Origin: Acidobacteriota bacterium | Lineage (GTDB): Bacteria; Acidobacteriota; Terriglobia; UBA7540 | NCBI GenBank assembly: GCA_021827245.1 | Contig: JAKAWN010000195.1 | Location: 1 to 12,071, forward strand | DNA length: 12,071 nucleotides | Direction of reading: 5' to 3' | Shown here: positions 1-6,659 of the stretch, in pieces | Layout of the letters: each line of letters begins with the position of its first letter | Position numbering within the stretch: position 1 is the stretch's first letter | Program-made: the position numbers and the translations under genes | Notes under the pieces: model-generated | The model's input: only the letters and a program-made list of their open reading frames with translations | What the model was told of the DNA's origin: nothing | The model's database searches: none

Positions 1-127
1 TCTGGATTGGGAACGGATACGGCGCTCGATGGCGCGGCCCCTGGTTCTCGATGGCCGGAACCTGCTGGACCCTGCGCTGATGGCACAACGAGGTTTTGAG
101 TACGATTCCTTCGGCCGCCCGGAATAA
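1..127 (+). CDS. UDP-glucose 6-dehydrogenase, C-terminal end (5' partial)
   Basis: Frame 2 from base 2 reads 41 residues to a TAA at 125-127. The tail contains PLVLDGRN, then LLDPALM and GFEYDSFGR, the usual closing pattern of UDP-glucose 6-dehydrogenases (viDgRNl ... m ... Gf.Y.siGR). These enzymes oxidise UDP-glucose to UDP-glucuronate with two NAD+ in the cytoplasm, supplying uronic acid for capsule, exopolysaccharide or LPS. The Rossmann and catalytic domains lie outside the window, so completeness cannot be judged. GDP-mannose 6-dehydrogenase belongs to the same superfamily and is the alternative. That possibility is not trivial because GDP-mannose synthesis genes lie at the other end of the window, but the FxYxSFGR ending fits the UDP-glucose enzymes better. 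Confidence 0.85.
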   Translation, partial: LDWERIRRSMARPLVLDGRNLLDPALMAQRGFEYDSFGRPE

Positions 128-442
128 GCCTCTGCGCTCGGCAAAGGATCTTCCCTCTTGCGGTCCCAACCGAAGCCGGCCGTCGTGTTCAATTCCTGAA
201 ATAGGGGCAAGCCCCGCGTTTCTCCGCCACACGCGCGTCGCTATCTTCCTCACTGGCCGAATGATTCGCACCGTTTCTTCCTGCTGTAGTGATCCTTCCA
301 GGGCAGTGAATCTCACGACAATGCCGCCAAAGGATCAGCCTGTCTGATAGGCCGCTTGGGCATCGAGCTCCGCTTTGCAAAGACTCGAAGCTGAAGATTT
401 CATCTTGCCTGAGCGGCCAAGAAGCCTGAAAATAACGGGCGG
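128..442. other. Intergenic region without a credible gene; possible structured leader
   Basis: These 315 bases separate the dehydrogenase stop from the prenyltransferase start. The short open frames here have no ribosome binding site and read as low-quality peptide. GGGG-caag-CCCC (about 204-215) and a bulged stem at 141-161 are too weak, and lack a T tract, to be called a terminator. No convincing -35/-10 pair was found. The one notable element is the 350-418 fold, described separately. Confidence 0.6.
350..418 (+). ncRNA. Candidate structured RNA leader (three-way junction) upstream of the UbiA gene
   Basis: Bases 350-361 can pair with 407-418 over 12 consecutive positions (ten Watson-Crick, two adjacent G-U). 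Inside, 363-367 (TCGAG) pairs with 384-388 (CTCGA), and 394-398 (AAGAT) pairs with 402-406 (ATCTT) around a three-base loop that stacks directly on the outer stem. The first inner arm also holds the palindrome CTTTGCAAAG (373-382). The element ends 24 bases before the ATG at 443. I recognise no known riboswitch class. It could be a regulatory leader, a protein-binding site, or chance pairing in GC-rich DNA. Confidence 0.3.
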
Positions 443-1336
443 ATGACTTCAGTTAAGCTCTACTGGACATTTGGGCGCCCGTTCACGCTGATACCTCCCA
501 TGGTTGGGATCTTTTCGGGATCCTTGATAGGATATGGAGCCACGCACGTTCACGTTGTTCCTTATCACATCGTGCTGGCTGTTCTGGCCGCCGGTGTTCT
601 GAACGCAGCTTCAAACGGCATCAACCAGATCTGTGATTTTGAGAACGACCGCGTTAACAAGCCGCACCGGCCGCTGCCCTCCGGGCAGATGACGCACAGG
701 CAGGCATGGGTGTTTGTGGCGGCAACCTATTTTTTGGCGCTGACGATGGTGGCCGTGATCAACTGGGAAATCTTCGCGATTTACGTGGTGGCGGCGCTGG
801 CGACGCTGGCTTATTCGGTGCCGCCGGTCCGGCTGAAGCGCCACACCTGGGGTTCGAACATGATCATCGCCTTGATCCGGGGCGGGCTGCTGAAGGTGGC
901 CGGCTGGGCGGCGGTGGCAACGGTTCTCCATTCGATTGAGCCCTGGTACATTGGCTCTATCTATGTGGTGTTCTTGCTGGGCGCAACCACCACCAAGGAC
1001 TTTGCCGACATCGATGGCGATCGCGCGGCCGGCTGCATGACTCTGCCGGTGAAGTACGGCGCAACCTTCAGCGCGCGGGCCATCAGCCCTTCGTTTATTC
1101 TGCCCTGGCTGATGCTGCCGCTCGGTCTATACTTGAAGATTCTGAGCGGGAATGCCACGGCGATCATCATCCTGAGCATCATCATGCTTTCGTGGGGATC
1201 GTACGTGATTTATCTGATCAATGACGATCCCAGCCGGCTGGTAACGGAAGGAGAAAACCACCCGGGGTGGCATCACATGTACTGGATGATGATGGTGGGG
1301 CACCTGGGGCTCGCGACAGCGTACCTGATCGGCTAA
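443..1336 (+). CDS. UbiA-family prenyltransferase (HPT / chlorophyll-synthase-like)
   Basis: A 297-residue integral membrane protein with about eight or nine hydrophobic helices, the usual UbiA size. Family members move a prenyl group from a diphosphate donor to an aromatic, porphyrin, sugar or glycerol acceptor, using Mg2+ bound by two Asp-rich motifs. Both are present. Motif 1 is NGINQICDFENDRVNKP (residues 58-74; D65 and D69, with N61-Q62 before them). Motif 2 is DFADIDGDRAAG (186-197; D189 and D193). YSVPPVRLKR (124-133) is the conserved cytoplasmic loop. The NQxxDxxxDxxNKPxxPLxSG pattern resembles homogentisate phytyltransferases more than MenA or UbiA proper, but DGGGP synthase and chlorophyll synthase are also close. 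It is the first gene of a likely three-gene operon with an SDR and a VTE5-VTE6-like kinase. The ribosome site is weak (GGGCGG directly before ATG). Family confident; acceptor unknown. Confidence 0.88.
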   Translation: MTSVKLYWTFGRPFTLIPPMVGIFSGSLIGYGATHVHVVPYHIVLAVLAAGVLNAASNGINQICDFENDRVNKPHRPLPSGQMTHRQAWVFVAATYFLALTMVAVINWEIFAIYVVAALATLAYSVPPVRLKRHTWGSNMIIALIRGGLLKVAGWAAVATVLHSIEPWYIGSIYVVFLLGATTTKDFADIDGDRAAGCMTLPVKYGATFSARAISPSFILPWLMLPLGLYLKILSGNATAIIILSIIMLSWGSYVIYLINDDPSRLVTEGENHPGWHHMYWMMMVGHLGLATAYLIG

Positions 1337-1359
1337 ATTGGTTCTTGTCGGCGAAAAGC

Positions 1360-1378
1360 CGGCCGCCTGTGTCGGCCG
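1360..1378 (+). other. Intergenic hairpin between the UbiA and SDR genes
   Basis: A perfect six-base stem CGGCCG (1360-1365) and CGGCCG (1373-1378) encloses a seven-base loop. It abuts GAGGAA (1378-1383), the likely ribosome site of the SDR gene. There is no T tract, so it is unlikely to be an intrinsic terminator. It may affect mRNA processing or access to the ribosome site. Confidence 0.3.
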
Positions 1379-1395
1379 AGGAAACTGGCAAATCG

Positions 1396-2373
1396 ATGAT
1401 TCTCTTGACGGGTTCGACCGGTTACCTGGGATCGCGGATTGCACACGCGCTTGTTGATCGCGGCGACCACTTCCGTGTGCTGGTCAGAAATCCAGACCGG
1501 CTGGGGCTTGTCCCGGCTGAGGCCCACTGCGAAATCGTGGCCGGCGACCTGCGTGACGGGAATACCCTGGCTGACGCAATGCGCGGCGTGAAGCAGGTGA
1601 TCCATTCGGCAGCGCTGGTTAAAATGTGGGTCAGCGAAAAGCAGGAGTTCTGGCGAACTAATATTGATGGACTGAAATCGCTGCTGGAAGCGGCAGACCG
1701 GGCCGGCGTTGAGCGAGTGGTTTACACTTCTTCATTCATAGCGGCAGGGCCATCCTCCGACCCGAACGCAGGTGAAGGATTGCAAAACCACGGGCCATAT
1801 TCGAACGAGTACGAGGAAACCAAAGCAAGGGCGCTTGAGTGGTTGCGTGCGGAAGGCTTCAAGCGGTTTCCGGTGATCGCCCTGCTTCCTGGAGTGATTT
1901 ACGGTCCCGGGCCCTTGACGGAAGGCAACCTTGTAGGCGGAATGATTCAACCGTATCTGAGAGGGAAGTTTCCTGGGTTGTTGGGTTCAGGCGAACAGCG
2001 CTGGAGTTTCGCTTACAATGCCGACGTCGTCCAGGCACACCTGGGGGCGCTTGAAAAGGGCAGGGTAAGCGAAGAGTATTTTCTTGCGGGGGACAATCGA
2101 AGCCTGAATGACCTTTTCAGCATCATCAGGCGGCTGGCGGGCGTCACATTTCCGGTGCGGCACCTCTCTTTTGGAATGGGGAAAGCATACGGCGCACTGG
2201 AAGTAGCGCGCGCACGCCTCTCGAACCACCGGCCGCAACTGACACCGGGAGTGGTGGAAATCTTCAAGCACGACTGGGTTTATTCCAGTGACAAGGCCAG
2301 CCGGGAACTTGGGTATCGCATGACTTCGCTTGAAGAAGGAATTCGTAGGACGTTGGAGGCCAAACTTGGGTGA
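1396..2373 (+). CDS. NAD(P)-dependent extended SDR (epimerase / 3-beta-HSD / DFR-like)
   Basis: A 325-residue soluble Rossmann oxidoreductase. The nucleotide-binding GSTGYLG (residues 6-12, GxxGxxG) begins five residues after the chosen ATG, as usual for extended SDRs. This is why later or upstream TTG/GTG codons (in-frame TTG 1345, GTG 1369) were not preferred. GAGGAA (1378-1383) is a plausible ribosome site. The catalytic set is visible: TSS (111-113), then Y139-x-x-x-K143 in YEETK, then LPGVIYGPG (164-172), the post-catalytic loop. The C-terminal part, with KASRELGY and SLEEGIRRTLE, matches the dihydroflavonol reductase, 3-beta-hydroxysteroid dehydrogenase and HpnA-like group. It starts 59 bases after the prenyltransferase and its end lies against or overlaps the kinase gene, so co-expression is likely. 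In this setting its substrate may be an isoprenoid alcohol or the prenylated product, but that is inference. Confidence 0.87.
   Translation: MILLTGSTGYLGSRIAHALVDRGDHFRVLVRNPDRLGLVPAEAHCEIVAGDLRDGNTLADAMRGVKQVIHSAALVKMWVSEKQEFWRTNIDGLKSLLEAADRAGVERVVYTSSFIAAGPSSDPNAGEGLQNHGPYSNEYEETKARALEWLRAEGFKRFPVIALLPGVIYGPGPLTEGNLVGGMIQPYLRGKFPGLLGSGEQRWSFAYNADVVQAHLGALEKGRVSEEYFLAGDNRSLNDLFSIIRRLAGVTFPVRHLSFGMGKAYGALEVARARLSNHRPQLTPGVVEIFKHDWVYSSDKASRELGYRMTSLEEGIRRTLEAKLG
2355..2368 (+). promoter_or_regulatory. Strong Shine-Dalgarno with alternative TTG start for the kinase gene
   Basis: GGAGG at 2355-2359 lies six bases before TTG 2366-2368, in frame with the next protein and overlapping the SDR stop (2371-2373). 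Starting here adds 14 mostly polar residues and gives an eight-base overlap typical of translational coupling. The ATG at 2408 has only a weak GGACGG before it, so this site may be the true start. Confidence 0.45.
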
Positions 2374-2407
2374 CGCTTCTGTTTTCAACGACGTTGGACG
2401 GCGGCCG

Positions 2408-3745
2408 ATGCTTTCCACGCGAAAGATCATCCACATCTCAATGCTGTCGTTTGCCTTCTTACTGCCTTTCCTGACCTGGGTTCAGGCGGCTGGCGCGGCC
2501 GTGCTGGCGCTCAGTTTCAACCTGTTCATTCTCCCCCGGCTGGATTTGGATTTGGGCAAGCATCGGGTGGGCGAGGCCGGCGAAGGCCGGCCCGTGCAGT
2601 GGACGGGGATTGTCCTCTATCCCATCTCAGTGCTTCTGCTGATCCTACTCTTCGGCCGGCGCATGGAAGTGGTGGCGGCCGTGTGGGCCATCATGGCGCT
2701 GGGCGACGGGCTTGCCAGCGTGGCTGGCGAGAGCTTGCGCGGCGCGGCGATTCCCTGGAGTCGGGGGAAGACGTGGTCGGGTTTTGCTGCGTTCATCGCT
2801 GCGGGCACTGTGGGGAGTTTCGTGCTGGGCAAGTGGGTCGCGCCGTCATTTCCTCCGTTGAAAATGCTGATTGTTTGCGCCGCAACCGCCGCAGTGGGAG
2901 CGGCGGTCGAATCCCTCCCGATTGGCCTCGATGACAACATCTCCGTGCCGCTCGTTTGTGGCGGGTTCATGTATTGCGTGCTGCTCATCCAATGGTCGGC
3001 GGTTGAAAGCAACCTGCCCTATCTTGGTGTGCGCTTGCTGCTGGCGATCGGGATCAACGCCGTGCTGGCGCTTGTTGCATTGGCAGTGCGAACGGTGAAC
3101 CGGTCTGGGGCGGCAATGGGCTTGCTGATGGGCGTCCTCATCTACATGGGCTACGGGTACAAGAGCTTTCTGCTGTTGCTCGGTTTTTTCGTTCTGGGCT
3201 CGGTGGCCACGCGACTAGGCTACTCTCGGAAAGCGGCGCGCGGAGTGGCGGAGGGGCGGCGAGGCGCGCGAAGCTGGCGCGAGGCGACGGCCAACACGCT
3301 GGCAGCCGCATTCTTTTCCGTGCTGGTGATCACCACGCACTACGAGGCGGCGTTTCTGGTGGCGCTGATTGCCGCGCTCGCAGAAGCCGCCGGCGACACC
3401 ATCTCCAGCGAAATCGGGCAGTGGCTTTCCGGCCGCGCCTACATGATTACCACCCTGAAGCCCGTGCGGGCGGGGCAGGATGGCGGAATCTCGCTCATGG
3501 GAACTCTGGCGGGGATGTGCGCAAGCGTCGTGATCGTCGCGATCGGCTACAGCTTGAAGCTGTGCAGACCGGAAACCGCCATCGTCGCGCTGGTGGCCGC
3601 CGGAGCAGGGAATTTGTTTGATAGCCTTCTTGGCGCCACCATCGAACGCCGGGGACTTGTCGGCAACGGCACCGTCAACTTTGCCGGTACCAGCTTCGCC
3701 GGCGGCCTGGCCCTGGGTATTCTCTTGATGCTGCACTTGGTGTAA
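2408..3745 (+). CDS. Two-domain membrane protein: VTE5/dolichol-kinase-like plus DUF92 (VTE6-like)
   Basis: A 445-residue polytopic membrane protein joining two families that are usually separate. The first half (about 1-215) has RKIIH (5-9), GDGLASVAGE (99-108), the RGKTWSG block (119-125) and LPIGLDDNISVPL (170-182), the pattern of CTP-dependent polyprenol/phytol kinases (dolichol kinase, plant VTE5). The second half (about 216-445) has YKSFLLLLGFFVLGSVATRL (251-270), GDTISSEIG (329-337), TLKPVRAGQDGGISLMGT (349-366) and NLFDSLLGATIERRG (402-416), the DUF92 pattern, whose plant member VTE6 is a phytyl-phosphate kinase. Together they could convert a prenol to its diphosphate in two steps at the membrane. 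The gene ends the operon begun by a UbiA prenyltransferase, a natural consumer of the product. The ATG was chosen conservatively; TTG 2366 with GGAGG is a serious alternative. Domain calls are firm, substrate chain length is not known. Confidence 0.85.
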   Translation: MLSTRKIIHISMLSFAFLLPFLTWVQAAGAAVLALSFNLFILPRLDLDLGKHRVGEAGEGRPVQWTGIVLYPISVLLLILLFGRRMEVVAAVWAIMALGDGLASVAGESLRGAAIPWSRGKTWSGFAAFIAAGTVGSFVLGKWVAPSFPPLKMLIVCAATAAVGAAVESLPIGLDDNISVPLVCGGFMYCVLLIQWSAVESNLPYLGVRLLLAIGINAVLALVALAVRTVNRSGAAMGLLMGVLIYMGYGYKSFLLLLGFFVLGSVATRLGYSRKAARGVAEGRRGARSWREATANTLAAAFFSVLVITTHYEAAFLVALIAALAEAAGDTISSEIGQWLSGRAYMITTLKPVRAGQDGGISLMGTLAGMCASVVIVAIGYSLKLCRPETAIVALVAAGAGNLFDSLLGATIERRGLVGNGTVNFAGTSFAGGLALGILLMLHLV

Positions 3746-3760
3746 TGGCCGGGTAGCACA

Positions 3761-3791
3761 GGTCAACCGGGTTTCCGATTGACCGCCGGTT
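3761..3791. terminator. Weak overlapping inverted repeats between convergent genes
   Basis: In the 69-base gap between two convergent stops, GGTCAA (3761-3766) can pair with TTGACC (3779-3784). Alternatively AACCGG (3765-3770) pairs with CCGGTT (3786-3791); the two stems share bases and exclude each other. Stems are only six pairs and there is no clean T tract on either strand, so a bidirectional terminator role is only a guess from position. Confidence 0.2.
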
Positions 3792-3814
3792 TGTCCGATT
3801 TGAAGGTGCCGTAA

Positions 3815-4453
3815 TCACTTTCCGTGCGTGGTCACAAGTCGCACGTCGTGGGCGGATGTTGACACGACGTTGCGCAGGGCGCGGAGGCGGAGCGCTGTGG
3901 GATTATCGGGCGCGGGCATGGAAGAGTTCGATGAGGTGTTGGCAAGCGGCGTGGCTTCCGCCTTGTAGATGATCTGATCGGAATTGTTTTCGACCACCTC
4001 CAGCACGGCCTTCGACTCGTCGCGTGTACTCTCACTGCGTGTCATGGGAGTCGGAGTGTCGGCGCCGAACAGCATGCCATAAACCGCGATCAATTCGAAG
4101 TGAACCTTGACAACGGCGTCGGGATTGCCTTCCTGGCAACTTGGCAATAGCTTCCATGGGAGTTTGGCCAGCAGGTGCTTGGGTTTATCTTCTTGCTTGG
4201 CGAATCCGCGGCCAAGATAGGCGTCTTGGTCGGAGAGTTCCGCGGTGTCGAAGCAGTAAGCACGGACATTCTCAAAGGCTTGCTCGTCCAGGACCTTGCC
4301 GTACGGTTTCTTGGCCTGCGCCAGTTGCGGCAGCGCAACAATACAGGCTAGAAGGTCCAGAGTCCTCGCAGTCCGCCAAACGCGCCGTCCGCCCTGGCAC
4401 GCGCCCGTCCGGCCAGGCGTCCCTTTCTCTCCTGCCAAAAACGCACAACTCAC
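3815..4453 (-). CDS. Predicted secreted protein of unknown function
   Basis: A 212-residue protein starting at a GTG. A GGAG ten bases upstream supports the start, but the N-terminal stretch before the hydrophobic segment is long (about 30 residues), so a later start is possible. Residues 31-47 (TLDLLACIVALPQLAQA) look like a signal peptide core with AQA as cleavage site, giving a mature protein of about 165 residues in the periplasm or outside. The mature part has two cysteines (C67 and C106) that could form a disulfide. Its alternating VVKVHFELIAVYG (114-126) and AVLEVVEN (149-156) segments suggest beta strands. It recalls DUF4136-type lipoprotein-like proteins in strand pattern, but I do not recognise the family and claim no function. 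It lies 85 bases downstream of the ABC-F gene on the same strand and converges with the kinase gene. Confidence 0.65.
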   Translation of the reverse strand: MSCAFLAGEKGTPGRTGACQGGRRVWRTARTLDLLACIVALPQLAQAKKPYGKVLDEQAFENVRAYCFDTAELSDQDAYLGRGFAKQEDKPKHLLAKLPWKLLPSCQEGNPDAVVKVHFELIAVYGMLFGADTPTPMTRSESTRDESKAVLEVVENNSDQIIYKAEATPLANTSSNSSMPAPDNPTALRLRALRNVVSTSAHDVRLVTTHGK

Positions 4454-4538
4454 AACCTTGACGCTCCAGCAAAATTGTCACGCCCGCATCCAGTGTAGCA
4501 CTCGAACACAGGACCGACGCGCGCGGGCCTGCGCCCGT

Positions 4539-6482
4539 TCAAGGCTGCCTTGCCGGCTCATCGAGGGCTAGCTCGATTCCTTCCCACTCGTGCGTCATCT
4601 CATCGATTTCACAGCGCAGTTCGTCGATTCTGCTGGAAACACGAACTGATTCTTCCGCGCTTCTGACTTTTCCGAGACCAAGCTGGCAATCGGCGAGCTC
4701 GGCTTCGGCGCGCGCAATCTCTTCTTCGAGTTCCTGGCTACGCTCGCGCATCTTGCGAACTAAAATCGGATTCAGCTTCTTCGCTCCCGCTTCCGCCTCT
4801 TTGGGCTTGCCGTTGCCGCCGCTGGGGGCTGCGGGCACGGCCTCGGGCTCCGGACTGCCTGGGCGGGGGGCTTGTCCCTCTTTTTGCCAAAGATAATCCT
4901 CGTAATTGCCCGGATAATCGTGGACCTCACCACCCGCGATCTCGAAGACGCGCGTGGCGAGCTTGTCAATAAAGTAGCGGTCGTGCGAGACGAACACCAC
5001 CGTCCCGGTGTACTTTTGCAGCGCTTCGAGCAGCACGTCTTTGGCGTGCAGGTCCAGATGGTTAGTGGGCTCATCGAGCAGCAGGAAATTCCGCGGACGC
5101 AGCAGCATGCGCGCCAGAGCATAGCGATTGCGCTCGCCGCCGGAAAGCACGCGGATGGGCTTGAACACCTCGTCGCCTGAAAACAGAAAACTTCCGAGCA
5201 GCGTGCGCAGTTGCATCTGGCCGCTCAGCGCGGCCGGCGCCACGCTTGCGATGTCATCAATCAGGCGCGCTTCGGGATCGAGCGCCTTGTACTGGTCCTG
5301 CGCAAAGTAATCCACTTCCACGTTGTGGCCCAGACGAGTTTGACCCGCCGTCACCCTTTCGGTGCCAGCCAACAGCTTGATCAGGGTTGATTTCCCCGCG
5401 CCGTTCACTCCCACCAGGGCCACGCGGTCCCCGCGACTGATGACAAAGTCAACGCCAGCGAAAACCTCCTTTTCACCGTAGCTTTTCGCCACGCTTTGAA
5501 ACTCCGCCACCATGCGTCCACTCGCTCGCGGTTGGGGAAACGCGAAGTGAAAGGTTTTCTCCTCAGGCGGCAGTTCGATGCGTTCGATCTTCTCCAGTTC
5601 CTTGATGCGACTCTGCACCTGCCGTGCCTTGGTGGCCTGATACCGGAAGCGCTTGATGAACACTTCCAGATGGTGGATGCGCTCCTGCTGATTGTTGTAG
5701 GCAGATTCAAGCTGCGTCTTGCGCTCTTCTTTCTGCGCGAGATAGCGATCGTAGTTGCCCGTGTAAAACCAGACACGCCGGTTCCAGATTTCCAGGATTT
5801 TGTTTATCGTGACGTCCAAAAAATAGCGGTCATGCGACACCAGGACAAAAGCGTGAGGATAGCTGGCAAGGTACTGTTCCAGCCAGTTACGAGCTTCGAG
5901 GTCCAGGTGGTTGGTGGGCTCATCGAGCAGCAGCAGATTGGGTTTGGTTAGCAGGATTTTGGCCAATGCGATGCGCATTTGCCAGCCACCTGCAAACTCC
6001 GCCGTCGGACGCACCTGATCCTCACGCGAAAATCCCAGGCCATTGAGCACGGCGCCAACCTGTGCTTCCAGGGAATAACCGTCGCGCAACTGAAACTCTG
6101 TTTCCAGGTTGTGGTAGCGCTCCGCCACGCGTTTGTATTCTTCGCCCGTGGGGTCAAGTTCCGCCATCTGATGAGCGAGCGCTTCGAGCTCCCTTTCCAT
6201 CTCGATCAGGTTCCCAAAGACCGAAAGGCACTCTTCGAGCACGCTGCGGCCGGTGAGCGAAAGACCGTCCTGCGGAAGGTATCCCCGTGTGATGCCCTTG
6301 GCGGCAGAAAGCGTTCCATCGTCAAGAGTCTCGAGTCCAGCAAGCACCTTGAGCAAGGTGGACTTGCCGGTGCCGTTTCCGCCCACAAGGCCGATGCGAT
6401 CGCCCGGCGTGAGGAGCCAGTCGACACCCTCAAACAATACTCTGGAGCCGAATTGCTTTCGGGCTGAAGAAAGTTGAATCAT
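4539..6482 (-). CDS. ABC-F family ATPase (Uup/YheS/YdiF type)
   Basis: A 647-residue soluble protein with two ATPase domains and no membrane segment. ABC-F proteins bind ribosomes at the tRNA exit region and act in translation quality control or, in some branches, antibiotic protection. Domain 1 has Walker A GGNGTGKST (34-42), signature-like FAGGW (163-167), Walker B LLLLDEPTNHLDL (183-195) and switch SHD (216-218). The interdomain linker (about 240-320) is rich in charged helix (YQATKARQVQSRIKELEK, 281-298). Domain 2 has GVNGAGKST (358-366), LSGGE (446-450), FLLLDEPTNHLDL (466-478) and SHD (499-501). A Pro/Ala/Gly-rich spacer (536-570) leads to a C-terminal coiled coil (about 575-640) as in Uup/YheS-type members. 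The ATG at 6482 was chosen because MIQLSSARKQFG is the usual first strand; frames further upstream are not protein-like. Odd: the first signature has Ala where Ser is normal. Confidence 0.93.
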   Translation of the reverse strand: MIQLSSARKQFGSRVLFEGVDWLLTPGDRIGLVGGNGTGKSTLLKVLAGLETLDDGTLSAAKGITRGYLPQDGLSLTGRSVLEECLSVFGNLIEMERELEALAHQMAELDPTGEEYKRVAERYHNLETEFQLRDGYSLEAQVGAVLNGLGFSREDQVRPTAEFAGGWQMRIALAKILLTKPNLLLLDEPTNHLDLEARNWLEQYLASYPHAFVLVSHDRYFLDVTINKILEIWNRRVWFYTGNYDRYLAQKEERKTQLESAYNNQQERIHHLEVFIKRFRYQATKARQVQSRIKELEKIERIELPPEEKTFHFAFPQPRASGRMVAEFQSVAKSYGEKEVFAGVDFVISRGDRVALVGVNGAGKSTLIKLLAGTERVTAGQTRLGHNVEVDYFAQDQYKALDPEARLIDDIASVAPAALSGQMQLRTLLGSFLFSGDEVFKPIRVLSGGERNRYALARMLLRPRNFLLLDEPTNHLDLHAKDVLLEALQKYTGTVVFVSHDRYFIDKLATRVFEIAGGEVHDYPGNYEDYLWQKEGQAPRPGSPEPEAVPAAPSGGNGKPKEAEAGAKKLNPILVRKMRERSQELEEEIARAEAELADCQLGLGKVRSAEESVRVSSRIDELRCEIDEMTHEWEGIELALDEPARQP

Positions 6483-6536
6483 AGCTGAGTATCGGGACCG
6501 CCGCGCGACGCATCGCGCCGGTGTGCCCTCTCTCCA

Positions 6537-6545
6537 ACTATAGCA
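6537..6545 (-). promoter_or_regulatory. Extended -10 promoter element for the ABC-F gene
   Basis: On the minus strand the bases read TGCTATAGT, a TGn extension followed by TATAGT (five of six to TATAAT). A transcript would begin near 6530, giving a leader of roughly 50 bases before the ATG at 6482. The -35 region is poor, as is common with extended -10 sites. It lies in the 177-base gap after the cytochrome gene, so the ABC-F gene probably has its own promoter. Confidence 0.4.
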
Positions 6546-6659
6546 GGCTTGCGATGCGAGGTTTAGCTCGTGATGGCGACCGCAGTACTGCATTCCAGTT
6601 GAGTGTCGCGCTCCGCTACGTCGTGCGCGCTACTTGCTCTGGATTGTCACAAGCGCGAG

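Noticed and set aside
144..336. Repeated AAAGGATC (144-151, 329-336) and inverse GATCCTT (291-297)
   Set aside because: Seven to eight bases recurring three times in about 200 bases is close to chance and no symmetry or spacing rule is seen.
96..347. 83-codon open frame starting at TTG within the end of the dehydrogenase gene
   Set aside because: It overlaps the real stop, has no ribosome site, and its Ser/Pro/Arg-rich sequence has no domain-like pattern.
189..380. 63-codon minus-strand open frame in the 128-442 gap
   Set aside because: No ribosome site, no recognisable motif, and it overlaps another equally poor frame.
3215..3766. 183-codon minus-strand open frame opposite the DUF92 half
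   Set aside because: The plus strand carries the conserved DUF92 motifs through this whole interval.
4461..4500. Minus-strand GTTCGAGT resembling a tRNA T-loop
   Set aside because: The flanking bases do not pair into a five-base T stem and no other tRNA arm is present.
5979..6467. 162-codon plus-strand open frame opposite the ABC-F gene
   Set aside because: Antisense to the first ATPase domain, whose Walker motifs define the true strand.
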